Below, in pieces: positions 18,039 through 28,380 of a stretch of DNA of 33,139 nt. Below the pieces are notes generated by a model. The model was not told the origin of the DNA. It was given only the letters and a program-made list of their open reading frames with translations, and did no database searches. This DNA is from Streptomyces sp. CC53 (lineage in GTDB: Bacteria > Actinomycetota > Actinomycetes > Streptomycetales > Streptomycetaceae): positions 45,378 through 78,516 of the forward strand of contig NZ_MKXB01000150.1 of the NCBI RefSeq assembly GCF_001865245.1, read 5' to 3'. A program made the translations under genes and the position numbers. Every line of letters starts with the position of its first letter. Within the stretch, counting starts at the first letter, position 1.

Positions 18039-20165
18039 TCAGGTGACGATCTGGCCGGACGGCTGGTCGGAGGGGGACGGCGGCAGGGCGGCCGTGGGCC
18101 GGCGCCAGCCGTGCTTCCCACGGGCGCGGAGCCACGCCGTGGTCTCGGCGGGCGGCATGGCGGCGGCCACCAGCCAGCCCTGCACGGCGTCGCAGCCGAG
18201 GTCCCGCAGGCGCTCCCAGGTCTCGTCGTCCTCGACGCCCTCGGCGACGACGAGGAGGCCCAGGGAGTGCGCGAGGTCCACGGTGCAACGGACGATCTCG
18301 GCGTCCTCGTTGTCCACGGCGAGCCGCGCGACGAACGACCGGTCGATCTTCAGTTCGCTCACCGGCAGCCGGCGCAGGTGGACGAGCGAGGAGTAGCCGG
18401 TGCCGAAGTCGTCCAGCGACATCTTCACGCCGTGCCCGGTGAGCCCCGCGAGGGTGTCCGCGGCCCGCTGCGGGTCCTCCAGCAGCACGTGTTCCGTTAT
18501 CTCCAGCTGGAGGGCTCCCGCCGGGACGCCGTGGCGGGCGAGCCGGGCGGCGACCGCGCCCGCGAAACCGGGGCTGTGCACGTCGCGCGGTGAGACGTTG
18601 ACGGCGACCGGCACGTTCAGTCCCTGGGCGCGCCACCGGGCGACCTGGCCGAGCGCCGTCTCCAGGACGTACTCGGTGAGGTGCGGCATCAGGCCGGAGG
18701 ACTCGGCGATGGCGATGAACTCGTCCGGGGGCACCTTGCCCCGCTCGGGATGCACCCAGCGCACCAGGGCTTCGAGTCCGGCCACGTGGCCGTCGAAGCG
18801 GACCTTGGGCTGGTAGTGCAGCTCCACGTCGCCGGCGTCGAGAGCGCGGCGCAGGTCCCCGAGGAGGCCGAGCCGGTCGGGGGTGTTGGAGTCGCGTTTG
18901 GACTCGTACACCTCGACGCCCGTGCGGTCCCGCTTGGCCTGGTACATGGCGACGTCGGCGCGTTGGAGGAGGCCCTCGGCGTCGGGCGCGTGGTCGGGGA
19001 AGACGGCGACGCCGGCGCTGGCCTCCAGGACGAGGGTGAGGCCGTCGAGGTCGAGGGGTGAGGACAGCTCGGCCGCCAGCAGGCGGGCGACCCGCTGGGC
19101 GCTCGTCGGGGAGTCGGCGGTGGGCAGGAGGACGGCGAACTCGTCGCCGCCGAGGCGGGCGGCTTCGGCGCCCCGCGGCAGGGCGAGGCGCAGGCGCTCG
19201 GCGATCTGCAGGAGGAGCCGGTCGCCCGCCAGGTGCCCGAGGGTGTCGTTGACGGACCGGAAGCGGTCGAGGTCGATGAGGACCAGGGCGGAGCGGACGC
19301 CGTCGGCCTCGGCGGCCTCCAGTGCGGTCCACGTGCGCTCCAGCAGCCACTGCCGGTTGGGCAGTCCGGTCAGCGGGTCGCGCAGCTGCTCCTCGGCGCG
19401 GGCGCGGGCGATCCACAGCGTGGAGTCGAGGGCGATTAAGGGCACGGCGAAGAGCGGCAGCAGCACCGGCAGGGACACCGCCACGACGCAGATGAGCGGG
19501 GCGATGCCGAGCAGGGCGACGGCGACGAGCCCCTGGCGGAGCAGCGCGGTGCGGGCCGCGGTGGGCAGGCCGCCGGCGGGCGGGGCGAGCGTGTACCACA
19601 GGACGATCCGGGTCACCACCAGGTAGGTGCCCGCGGCGAGCGCGACCTCCGGTACGGCGGCGATCCCCCATTCGAGGGGCTCCCAGGGCCGTTCGACGGA
19701 CGGGACGTCCCCGAAGGCGGCGAGGACGAGGGCGGCGGAGCCGATGCCGAGGACGTCGGCGGCGCCGTGCAGGAGGCCCTGCCTCCACCGGTGCCGCCGG
19801 GCGGCGCCGACGAGGACGACGACGGCCAGGCTCACCAGGCCGGCGGGCACCCAGCCGTACAGGAGCAGGACGGCGAGGGTGAGGGCGGCGCCGGAGCCCG
19901 TGCCGCCCCACCAGCGGTCGCGGCCGAGGGCCACGAGGTGGCCGACGACGATGCCGGTGAGGACGGCGAGGGACCAGCCCGTGGCGCCGCCGGGGAAGAG
20001 TGCGTGGCCGTGGCTGACGGCGCGGTAGAACCCGGTCGCGAGGGCGACCGCGGCGAGCGCCACGACGATGACGGGCAGCTGGGCGACGAGTCCCGCGCAG
20101 GCCGCGCCGACGGGCGCGTACGGACGCGGCCGGGCGACCGGGTCGGCACTCTCGGTCGGTTTCAT
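18039..20165 (-). CDS. rmdB: Membrane GGDEF-EAL c-di-GMP enzyme, RmdB-like, with a TTA codon
   Basis: A 708-residue protein resembling RmdB of S. coelicolor (SCO5495 from memory), a phosphodiesterase that lowers c-di-GMP and affects development. About six to eight transmembrane helices (residues 15-255) precede a GGDEF domain with intact LGGDEF near 337 but no RxxD inhibitory site (PRGA stands there). An EAL domain follows with every key motif: EALVRW near 463, VNVSPRD, EITEH, DDFGTGYS near 583, KIDRSF, AEGVED and QGW. I infer an active phosphodiesterase; cyclase activity is possible. Codon 243 is TTA (19439-19437), which makes full translation depend on the bldA tRNA if it behaves as usual. 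ATG 20165 follows GAGAGGGA at about 5 nt; no PAS domain is present. The symbol rests on recalled gene order and motif pattern. Confidence 0.9.
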   Translation of the reverse strand: MKPTESADPVARPRPYAPVGAACAGLVAQLPVIVVALAAVALATGFYRAVSHGHALFPGGATGWSLAVLTGIVVGHLVALGRDRWWGGTGSGAALTLAVLLLYGWVPAGLVSLAVVVLVGAARRHRWRQGLLHGAADVLGIGSAALVLAAFGDVPSVERPWEPLEWGIAAVPEVALAAGTYLVVTRIVLWYTLAPPAGGLPTAARTALLRQGLVAVALLGIAPLICVVAVSLPVLLPLFAVPLIALDSTLWIARARAEEQLRDPLTGLPNRQWLLERTWTALEAAEADGVRSALVLIDLDRFRSVNDTLGHLAGDRLLLQIAERLRLALPRGAEAARLGGDEFAVLLPTADSPTSAQRVARLLAAELSSPLDLDGLTLVLEASAGVAVFPDHAPDAEGLLQRADVAMYQAKRDRTGVEVYESKRDSNTPDRLGLLGDLRRALDAGDVELHYQPKVRFDGHVAGLEALVRWVHPERGKVPPDEFIAIAESSGLMPHLTEYVLETALGQVARWRAQGLNVPVAVNVSPRDVHSPGFAGAVAARLARHGVPAGALQLEITEHVLLEDPQRAADTLAGLTGHGVKMSLDDFGTGYSSLVHLRRLPVSELKIDRSFVARLAVDNEDAEIVRCTVDLAHSLGLLVVAEGVEDDETWERLRDLGCDAVQGWLVAAAMPPAETTAWLRARGKHGWRRPTAALPPSPSDQPSGQIVT

Positions 20166-20455
20166 TCCGTCCCTCTCACAGCCGGCGGTGCCGTTGCCTC
20201 TGCCTGGTGGTGGTGGCCTCATGTCATGTCACCACGGCGGGAGTGTCCCCACGCGGCCGTGCACGACAGGCGCACAGCTCAACAGTAGGCCGCGGAGGGC
20301 TTCCGCGGGCAGCGCTCTACTGCTCTTGCCCGAATGCGACCCAGCCACCCGTATGCAGCCGATATGGGCCGAACGGGTGACCTTTTCCGGCCGTTTGGGC
20401 CTCGTACTGCGCCTGCCGCTCCCCCGTCCCCCTCCGAGTGACGCCGAATGCCGCT
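20166..20455. other. Intergenic region between ligA and the rmdB-like gene
   Basis: No gene is supported. It should hold the end of ligA transcription (hairpin 20283-20322) and the promoter of the rmdB-like gene. A tandem TCATGTCATGTCA lies at 20218-20230, 50-60 nt before the rmdB start, and might be a regulator site. I looked for BldD-like half sites and found no convincing pair. Confidence 0.4.
20283..20322 (-). terminator. Two-part hairpin downstream of ligA
   Basis: An inner perfect stem CCGCGGA (20290-20296) with TCCGCGG (20302-20308) around a 5-nt loop is enclosed by CAGTAG (20283-20288) and CTACTG (20317-20322). It lies about 135 nt after the ligA stop. No T run follows. It could be a ligA terminator or a structure in the leader of the rmdB-like gene. 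Confidence 0.5.
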
Positions 20456-23720
<3,265 letters not shown>

Positions 23721-23743
23721 CCGGGAAGGGTACGCGCACGGGC

Positions 23744-24433
23744 CTACCGTCCCGGCCGCACGGTGAGGTCGTTGACCTCGGCGTCCCGCGGCAGGTCGAG
23801 CGCCATCAGGATCGTCGTGGCCACCGACTCGGGGTCGATCCAGCGGGCGGGGTCGTACGCCCTGCCCTCCTGGTGGTGCACCTTGGCCTGCATGGGGCTG
23901 GCGGTCCTGCCCGGGTACACGGAGGTGACGCGCACCCCGTGGCCGTGCTCCTCGGCGCGCAGGGAGTCGGCGAGGGCCTTCAGTCCGTGCTTGGAGGCGG
24001 CGTACGCCGCCCACTCGGCGTGCGCGTTCAGCCCGGCGCCGGAGTTCACGAACACCACGTGCCCCTGGGAGGCGCGGAGCTGCGGAAGCAGCAGCCGGGT
24101 CAGCTCGGCGGGCGCGAGGAGGTTCACGTCGAGCTGGCTCCGCCACGCCTTCAGGCCGAGCTCGCCCACCGTGCCCAGCTCGACGACGCCCGCGACGTGC
24201 ATCAGGGAGTCGAGCCGGTCGGGGAGCGTCTGGTGGGAGAACGCCCAGGACAGCCGGTCGGGGTTGGCGAGGTCACCGACGAGGGTCTTCGCCCCCGGGT
24301 GCGCCGCGGCCAGTTCCCTGGCCCGCCCGGCGTCACGGGCCAGCAGGATCAGCTCGTCTCCGCGCGCGTGGAGCCGGCGCGCGACGGCGGCGCCGATGCC
24401 GGAGCCGGCGCCGGTGATCAGATGAGTAGCCAT
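23744..24433 (-). CDS. Short-chain dehydrogenase/reductase (SDR)
   Basis: A 229-residue classical SDR. The cofactor motif is TGAGSGIG at residues 8-15, the catalytic Ser is in VFVNSGAGLN, and the YxxxK pair is in YAASK. The usual NNAG is HVAG. After the second beta strand the sequence is LARDAGR, suggesting NADP(H) use. A pattern SVYPGRTASPMQAKVHHQEGR is seen in SDRs of unknown substrate from actinomycetes. ATG 24433 is chosen because GAGG stands 9 nt upstream; ATG 24442 would overlap that site. The stop is 23 nt before the methionine-synthase-like start, but that gene looks to have its own leaderless promoter. Confidence 0.93.
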   Translation of the reverse strand: MATHLITGAGSGIGAAVARRLHARGDELILLARDAGRARELAAAHPGAKTLVGDLANPDRLSWAFSHQTLPDRLDSLMHVAGVVELGTVGELGLKAWRSQLDVNLLAPAELTRLLLPQLRASQGHVVFVNSGAGLNAHAEWAAYAASKHGLKALADSLRAEEHGHGVRVTSVYPGRTASPMQAKVHHQEGRAYDPARWIDPESVATTILMALDLPRDAEVNDLTVRPGR

Positions 24434-24462
24434 ACGGGCCATCCTCGCACCCGGCGCGCCGG

Positions 24463-25002
24463 TCACCCGATCCCGGCGGCCTCCTCCAGGTAAGCGAGGG
24501 CGGAGACCCCGTCCTCGGCGAAGAACACCAGGTCGGCGAGGGGAAGCGGCAGGAACCCCTCCGCCTCCATCCGGCGGAACTGCTCCTTCAGCCCGTCGTA
24601 GAAGCCCTCCGTGTTCAGCAGCACCACCGGCTTGTCGTGCAGGCCGTGCTTCTTCAGCTCCAGGATCTCGGTGGCCTCGTCGAGGGTTCCGGTGCCGCCC
24701 ACCATCACGACGACGGCGTCGGCCCGCGCGAGCAGCTCCGCCTTGCGCTCGGCGAGGTCCTTCGCGATGACCATCTCGTCGACCCCCGGGCGGGCCTTGT
24801 GGTGGAGGAACTGCACCGACACACCTACGAGCCGCCCGCCGGCCTCCTCCGCCGCGTCCGCGACGACCTTCATGAGCCCCGCGTCGGAGCCGCCCCACAC
24901 GAGGGTGTGGCCGCCCTTGCCAAGCAGCGCGGCGAACTCCCGGGCGGGTGCGGTGTAGCGCTCGTCCAGGTCGGCGGCGGAGAGAAAGACGCAGATGTCC
25001 AT
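24463..25002 (-). CDS. LOG family protein (TIGR00730-like, possible nucleotide phosphoribohydrolase)
   Basis: A 179-residue Rossmann-type protein of the LOG family. Characterised members cleave cytokinin riboside monophosphates or other nucleoside monophosphates to free base and ribose phosphate. The N-terminus MDICVFLSAA, the phosphate-loop region HTLVWGGSDAGLM, the basic motif LAERKAELLARAD and the active-site motif GGTGTLDEATE are present. The proline usually just before the GG (PGGxGTxxE) is replaced by valine (MVGGTGTLDE). ATG 25002 has no ribosome binding site; TACCGT ends 6 nt before it, suggesting leaderless translation. The SDR gene follows 29 nt after its stop, and DUF427 diverges from it. 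The physiological substrate in Streptomyces is unknown. Confidence 0.88.
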   Translation of the reverse strand: MDICVFLSAADLDERYTAPAREFAALLGKGGHTLVWGGSDAGLMKVVADAAEEAGGRLVGVSVQFLHHKARPGVDEMVIAKDLAERKAELLARADAVVVMVGGTGTLDEATEILELKKHGLHDKPVVLLNTEGFYDGLKEQFRRMEAEGFLPLPLADLVFFAEDGVSALAYLEEAAGIG

Positions 25003-25050
25003 GGCGCAACGGTACGGGAACACCGGCGGGCCGCCCGCCGTTCACCCGTC

Positions 25051-25386
25051 ATGAGCGACAGGACGCCTCCCGGGCACCACATCACGGTCGAACCGGCCAC
25101 CGAGCCGGTCCGCGTCGCACGCGACGGCCACGTGGTCGCCGACACGACCCGCGCACTGGCCCTCCGCGAGACGGGGTGCCGTACCCGCCGCTACATCCCG
25201 CCGGAGGACGTCCGCGAGGACCTGCTCACGCCGTCGGACACCCGCACGTACTGCCCGTTCAAGGGCACCGCCTCGTACTGGTCCCTGCCGGGCCGCCCCG
25301 ACGCGGTGTGGGCCTACCCGGACCCGAAGCCCGAAGTGGCCTCCATCAAGGACCACTTCTGCTTCTACGAGGAGGACGAGGGCTGA
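25051..25386 (+). CDS. DUF427 domain-containing protein
   Basis: A 111-residue DUF427 protein of unknown function. The family pattern is clear: VRVARDGHVVADTTRALALRE near the start, then RYIPPEDV, the conserved CPFKGTASYW, and the end VWAYPDPKPEVASIKDHFCFY. DUF427 proteins form small beta barrels, and no catalytic role is established to my knowledge. ATG 25051 lacks a ribosome binding site; the divergent LOG start is 48 nt away. Its final 22 bases overlap, tail to tail, the 3-prime end of the lipoprotein gene on the minus strand, which suggests the neighbouring cassette was inserted tightly against it. Confidence 0.9.
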   Translation: MSDRTPPGHHITVEPATEPVRVARDGHVVADTTRALALRETGCRTRRYIPPEDVREDLLTPSDTRTYCPFKGTASYWSLPGRPDAVWAYPDPKPEVASIKDHFCFYEEDEG

Positions 25387-25952
25387 CCGGCCGGGGGGAC
25401 GGCCGGGCCCGTCGCCGACCAGAAGTCGGAGCGGACGTTGGGCGTGGGGATCTCACCGGGGGCGTAGGCGGGGCCGTTCGGCTGCGATGCGGGGTCAGCC
25501 ACGGCGGACTCCTCCACGCAGGGGGTGGCCACTTCGAAGAAGGCTTGGCCTTTGTGGCCGAACTCCAGGGTGATCTGGAAGCCGTCGGCGGACTGGGCGA
25601 AGACGGCCGGCACGTCAGCGCTCTTCCTGACGGCGCTGATGCGGTAGCCGCTCTTCTTCCAGTGGCGCTCGACCACCCCGAGGAAGTTGCCGCGGCGCGC
25701 GTCGGAGATGATCGTGAGGACGGTGCGCCGGCGCCACACCTCGCAGCTTGATGCTGTCGTGGTGTCGTGCGTCCACTGGATCTCCGGCACGACCGCCTTG
25801 ATCGTCGCGTCCAGCATGGAGTCCGCGCGTTCCGCGGCTTCCTGCATGTTCATGGCTTCTGCTCCTCCGCCTGTGGCTCCGCACCCCGCGACGACCAGGG
25901 CCGCCAGCAAGAGCGCGCAGGACCTTCGTAGCGTCCGCGTCCCGCGTGTCAT
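25365..25952 (-). CDS. Putative lipoprotein, third gene of the DUF1023 cassette
   Basis: A 195-residue protein I do not recognise beyond its export signal. The N-terminus is Arg-rich (TRGTRTLRR), followed by a hydrophobic core and the lipobox LVVAGC, with the lipidated cysteine near residue 24. The mature part starts with helical sequence (NMQEAAERADSMLDATIKAVVPEIQWTH), then VWRRRTVLTIIS and a beta-rich middle (GNFLGVVERHWKKSGYRISAVR, GFQITLEFGHKGQAFFEVATPC), with two cysteines (about 69 and 144) that could pair. The tail is Pro/Ser-rich. ATG 25952 follows AGGAG at 5 nt and overlaps the hydrolase stop by four bases (ATGA). The fold resembles small actinomycete lipoproteins of unknown role; an immunity or partner role to the hydrolase is only an inference. 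Confidence 0.85.
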   Translation of the reverse strand: MTRGTRTLRRSCALLLAALVVAGCGATGGGAEAMNMQEAAERADSMLDATIKAVVPEIQWTHDTTTASSCEVWRRRTVLTIISDARRGNFLGVVERHWKKSGYRISAVRKSADVPAVFAQSADGFQITLEFGHKGQAFFEVATPCVEESAVADPASQPNGPAYAPGEIPTPNVRSDFWSATGPAVPPAGQPSSSS

Positions 25953-27805
25953 CGGTACTCCTCCTTGACCACTTCGTCGGATCTCCCGGCGACGATCAGA
26001 GCGATGTTGGAAGCGGAAACGGGGTCCGAGTCCACGCCGCGCGGTGTGAAGTAGTTGGAGTGCGCCTGGAACGGCGCTCCGCTGGAGACGGGGTGGGGGC
26101 CGGTCAGGGTCTGGAAGCGCTGGGCGCCGAACGCTTCGCTGGCAGGGTCCTTACCGAAGTAGAGGTCGTCACTCCCAGGGTCGCTGATCTCGCCGGCGAT
26201 CACCGTCCCCATCACCGTCCCGACCGGCCCGGCGAGGGAACCGACACCGGCACCGACCAGAGCGGCTCCCCCTTGGGTCTTCGACGGCAGGTGGGTCACG
26301 AGGTCGTTGTCCGCCGCCCCGACGAAGACGTGTTCCTTGCCGACGCCGAGATCCTCCGCCTTGTCCACCCCGACGCCAGGGCTGCCCACCAGGATGACGT
26401 CGTCGACGCCCGGGATGCCCCCGGGCTCCCTGGCAGCCGTACCCACGGTGAGGGAGCCGTACGAGTGCCCGATGGCCGTCAAGTGCGGGTCAGAGTGACG
26501 GTTCGTGGCTTGGAGGCCGTCCATGAAGGAGCTGTAGGCGGGTGCTCCCCGTTCAGCGTCGCCCGTGCTCAGCACATGCATGTTCGTCAGCTGTGGTGCG
26601 TCGTAGCCAAGCCAGACGATGGCGGCGCTTGAAGGGTCGTACTTCCGTGCGCCGATGGCGGTGTTCTGGGCGCGGACCATGGTCTCCTTGACGAACGTGT
26701 CGTTCAGGCTGGTGTCCAGACCCGGTACGTACGCCGACACGTGTCGGGATGTGTCTGGGTTCCCGTACGAGACGATGGCCCGTCCGTTCCCCTCGTCCCC
26801 GATCCCCAGCAAGTACATGGGCGGGTTACTGGGCTGGTTCAGCTTGTCCTGGATCATCCGCAGGGCGTCCAGCTTCGTCTGCGCGTCGTCGTCGCCTTTC
26901 TGCTGGGCGAGTTCGGCGATGAGGACGGGGAGGTACGTGCGGTTGGCCTCGTCACGGGTGGTGGCCGGGATGCCGTCCAGGCTGCCGATGAGGTCCGGCG
27001 CGATCTTCAGGTACTCCTGGCGCTGCTCGTCGGCGAGGTTCTCCCACCACGCCTTGCGTTCGGCGGGGGTCTTGTCCTCGGGGATGTTCCGGGCCAGGTA
27101 GGCGTCGGCTGCGTCGCGGACGACGGCGGTGTCGTGCGCGGCGTCCTTCAGCATCGCCGCCGTGACCTCCAGCCCCTTCTCCGCTTTCAGCTCGTTCAGC
27201 GCCTTGGCGTAGCGGGCGTCGACCTCGCGTGCCGCGTTCACCGCCTGGGTGATGCGGTGGGCGACGTCCTCGGCCTTCACGGCGTGCGGGTTGACGAGCC
27301 GGAGACCGGGAGCGCTGTCGGCGTACGGGGACGGGAGGCCCGGGCCGTCGAGGGGCTGCGGGTCCAGGGGGAGCCGGCCGCCCCGCACCGTGCCGCCGGG
27401 CACCTGCCGCTTCTCCCCGGCGATGTTCTCGACCTCTGCGGCCGGGAAGCTGACGGAACCGTCCTCGTGGACGGTGAGGTTGTGGCTCGCGGCGTCTTCG
27501 AGGGCATGCTTGAGGCGGCGTTGGGGAGCGGCGAGGTCGGCCGCGAGGCCGTTGAGGGCGGTCCGCACGAGGCCGCATTCGGAGTGCAGGTACTGGAAGT
27601 TGCGGCTGAGCCGCTGCAGGCGGGTCAACGCCTTCTCCGCGGATTCACTCTCCTGGGTGTCGCGGAGCCGTTGGGACATGGCCCGTTCCACCCGTGTGCG
27701 GTCCGTCGCCGAGCGGCTGGAGACCTCGTTCCACCGGTCGCCAGCGTCCTCGAACACGCTGCGCTTCAGGTCGCGGAGCTGCTGCCAGGTGAGGGTGCTG
27801 GTCAC
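25949..27805 (-). CDS. DUF1023 alpha/beta hydrolase with helical N-terminal region
   Basis: A 618-residue protein. Residues 1-110 are helical and highly charged, a WXG/ESX-like or coiled-coil segment starting LTWQQLRDLKRSVFED. Residues 180-325 carry the family region WWENLADEQRQEYLKIAPDL then IGSLDGIPATTRDEANR. The alpha/beta hydrolase (DUF1023, PF06259) occupies about 326-615. The nucleophile is Ser448 in GHSYGS, the likely acid is Asp501 (AADNDLV) and the base His582 (AHSNYF). Between acid and base, residues 511-540 are Gly/Ala/Val-rich and hydrophobic, which may touch a membrane. No signal peptide is present, so export, if any, would need another route such as type VII secretion. Substrate unknown: ester, lipid or peptide bond cleavage are possible. 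ATG overlaps the previous gene by four bases. Base composition is poorer in G+C than neighbours, suggesting transfer. Confidence 0.88.
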   Translation of the reverse strand: MTSTLTWQQLRDLKRSVFEDAGDRWNEVSSRSATDRTRVERAMSQRLRDTQESESAEKALTRLQRLSRNFQYLHSECGLVRTALNGLAADLAAPQRRLKHALEDAASHNLTVHEDGSVSFPAAEVENIAGEKRQVPGGTVRGGRLPLDPQPLDGPGLPSPYADSAPGLRLVNPHAVKAEDVAHRITQAVNAAREVDARYAKALNELKAEKGLEVTAAMLKDAAHDTAVVRDAADAYLARNIPEDKTPAERKAWWENLADEQRQEYLKIAPDLIGSLDGIPATTRDEANRTYLPVLIAELAQQKGDDDAQTKLDALRMIQDKLNQPSNPPMYLLGIGDEGNGRAIVSYGNPDTSRHVSAYVPGLDTSLNDTFVKETMVRAQNTAIGARKYDPSSAAIVWLGYDAPQLTNMHVLSTGDAERGAPAYSSFMDGLQATNRHSDPHLTAIGHSYGSLTVGTAAREPGGIPGVDDVILVGSPGVGVDKAEDLGVGKEHVFVGAADNDLVTHLPSKTQGGAALVGAGVGSLAGPVGTVMGTVIAGEISDPGSDDLYFGKDPASEAFGAQRFQTLTGPHPVSSGAPFQAHSNYFTPRGVDSDPVSASNIALIVAGRSDEVVKEEYR

Positions 27806-28236
27806 GGCGTCTCACCGGACTTCCGCACCGGCGTGAGGGAGTCCTTCACCGCGAGGTCGGTCTCGCCCATCTCCTTGGCGACCTTCAGCAGGGCCCCGTC
27901 GAGGTGGTCGCACTCGTCGCGCACGGAGGTGAGCCGGTCCTCCCAGGACGTCAGCACGGCCGTGAGGGCCGCCGCCGACGCGAGGCCCGCGCCGCCCGAG
28001 GTGACGCCGGTGTGCCCGGGGGCGAGGCGGGTGCGGCTCTTCTCCGTGTTCGTCCGCAGCTCGGAGGCGGTGGCGGACGCGCTGCTCCACGGGCCCTTCA
28101 TGTGCTGCAGGGTGCCTTGGCCGCCGCCGGCACCGCCCGGTCCGCCGCTGTCGGTGGACGCGAGGACCGTCCGCGCCCGGCCCTGTTGCCCCGGCGGCAG
28201 GTCGAACAGTTCCTGCCACCGCTGCGAGTACTCCAC
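27802..28236 (-). CDS. Helical hypothetical protein, first gene of the DUF1023 cassette
   Basis: A 144-residue protein of unknown function. GTG 28236 follows GAGGGAA at about 6 nt. Composition is Gly/Ser/Thr-rich in the first third (STDSGGPGGAGGGQG), then helical: LQHMKGPWSSASATASELRTN, a linker, and a long amphipathic helix SWEDRLTSVRDECDHLDGAL through KVAKEMGETDLAVKDSL. Two short helical halves with tryptophans recall small ESX/WXG100-type secreted proteins, but the WxG motif itself is absent, so I do not assign that family. It overlaps the hydrolase start by four bases and is likely translated in step with it. A hairpin at 28311-28336 separates it from mnmA. Confidence 0.8.
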   Translation of the reverse strand: MEYSQRWQELFDLPPGQQGRARTVLASTDSGGPGGAGGGQGTLQHMKGPWSSASATASELRTNTEKSRTRLAPGHTGVTSGGAGLASAAALTAVLTSWEDRLTSVRDECDHLDGALLKVAKEMGETDLAVKDSLTPVRKSGETP

Positions 28237-28310
28237 CTACGGTTCCCTCGATTCGCCATGCGGACCTGCCATGACGCCTTGCTTTCGCAACCGCGCAGCA
28301 GGAGACGTTA

Positions 28311-28336
28311 GCGCACATCGCGGGGGTGGTGTGCGC
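28311..28336 (-). terminator. Hairpin between mnmA and the DUF1023 cassette
   Basis: GCGCACA (28311-28317) and TGTGCGC (28330-28336) form a perfect 7-bp stem with a 12-nt loop, about 45 nt after the mnmA stop and about 75 nt before the cassette start. It plausibly ends mnmA transcription so that the cassette depends on its own promoter; TAACGT just past the stem on the minus strand is a -10-like hexamer. Confidence 0.5.
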
Positions 28337-28380
28337 ACGCCGGTTCGCTGACGCGGCCCCGGAGGGCGGCGGCGCGGGGG

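Noticed and set aside
20166..20455. BldD-type operator upstream of the rmdB-like gene.
   Set aside because: Isolated half-site-like bases occur, but no pair with the right spacing was found.
27802..28236. Assignment of the first cassette protein to the WXG100 (ESX) family.
   Set aside because: The WxG turn is missing and the length is 144 rather than about 100; only helical character is shared.
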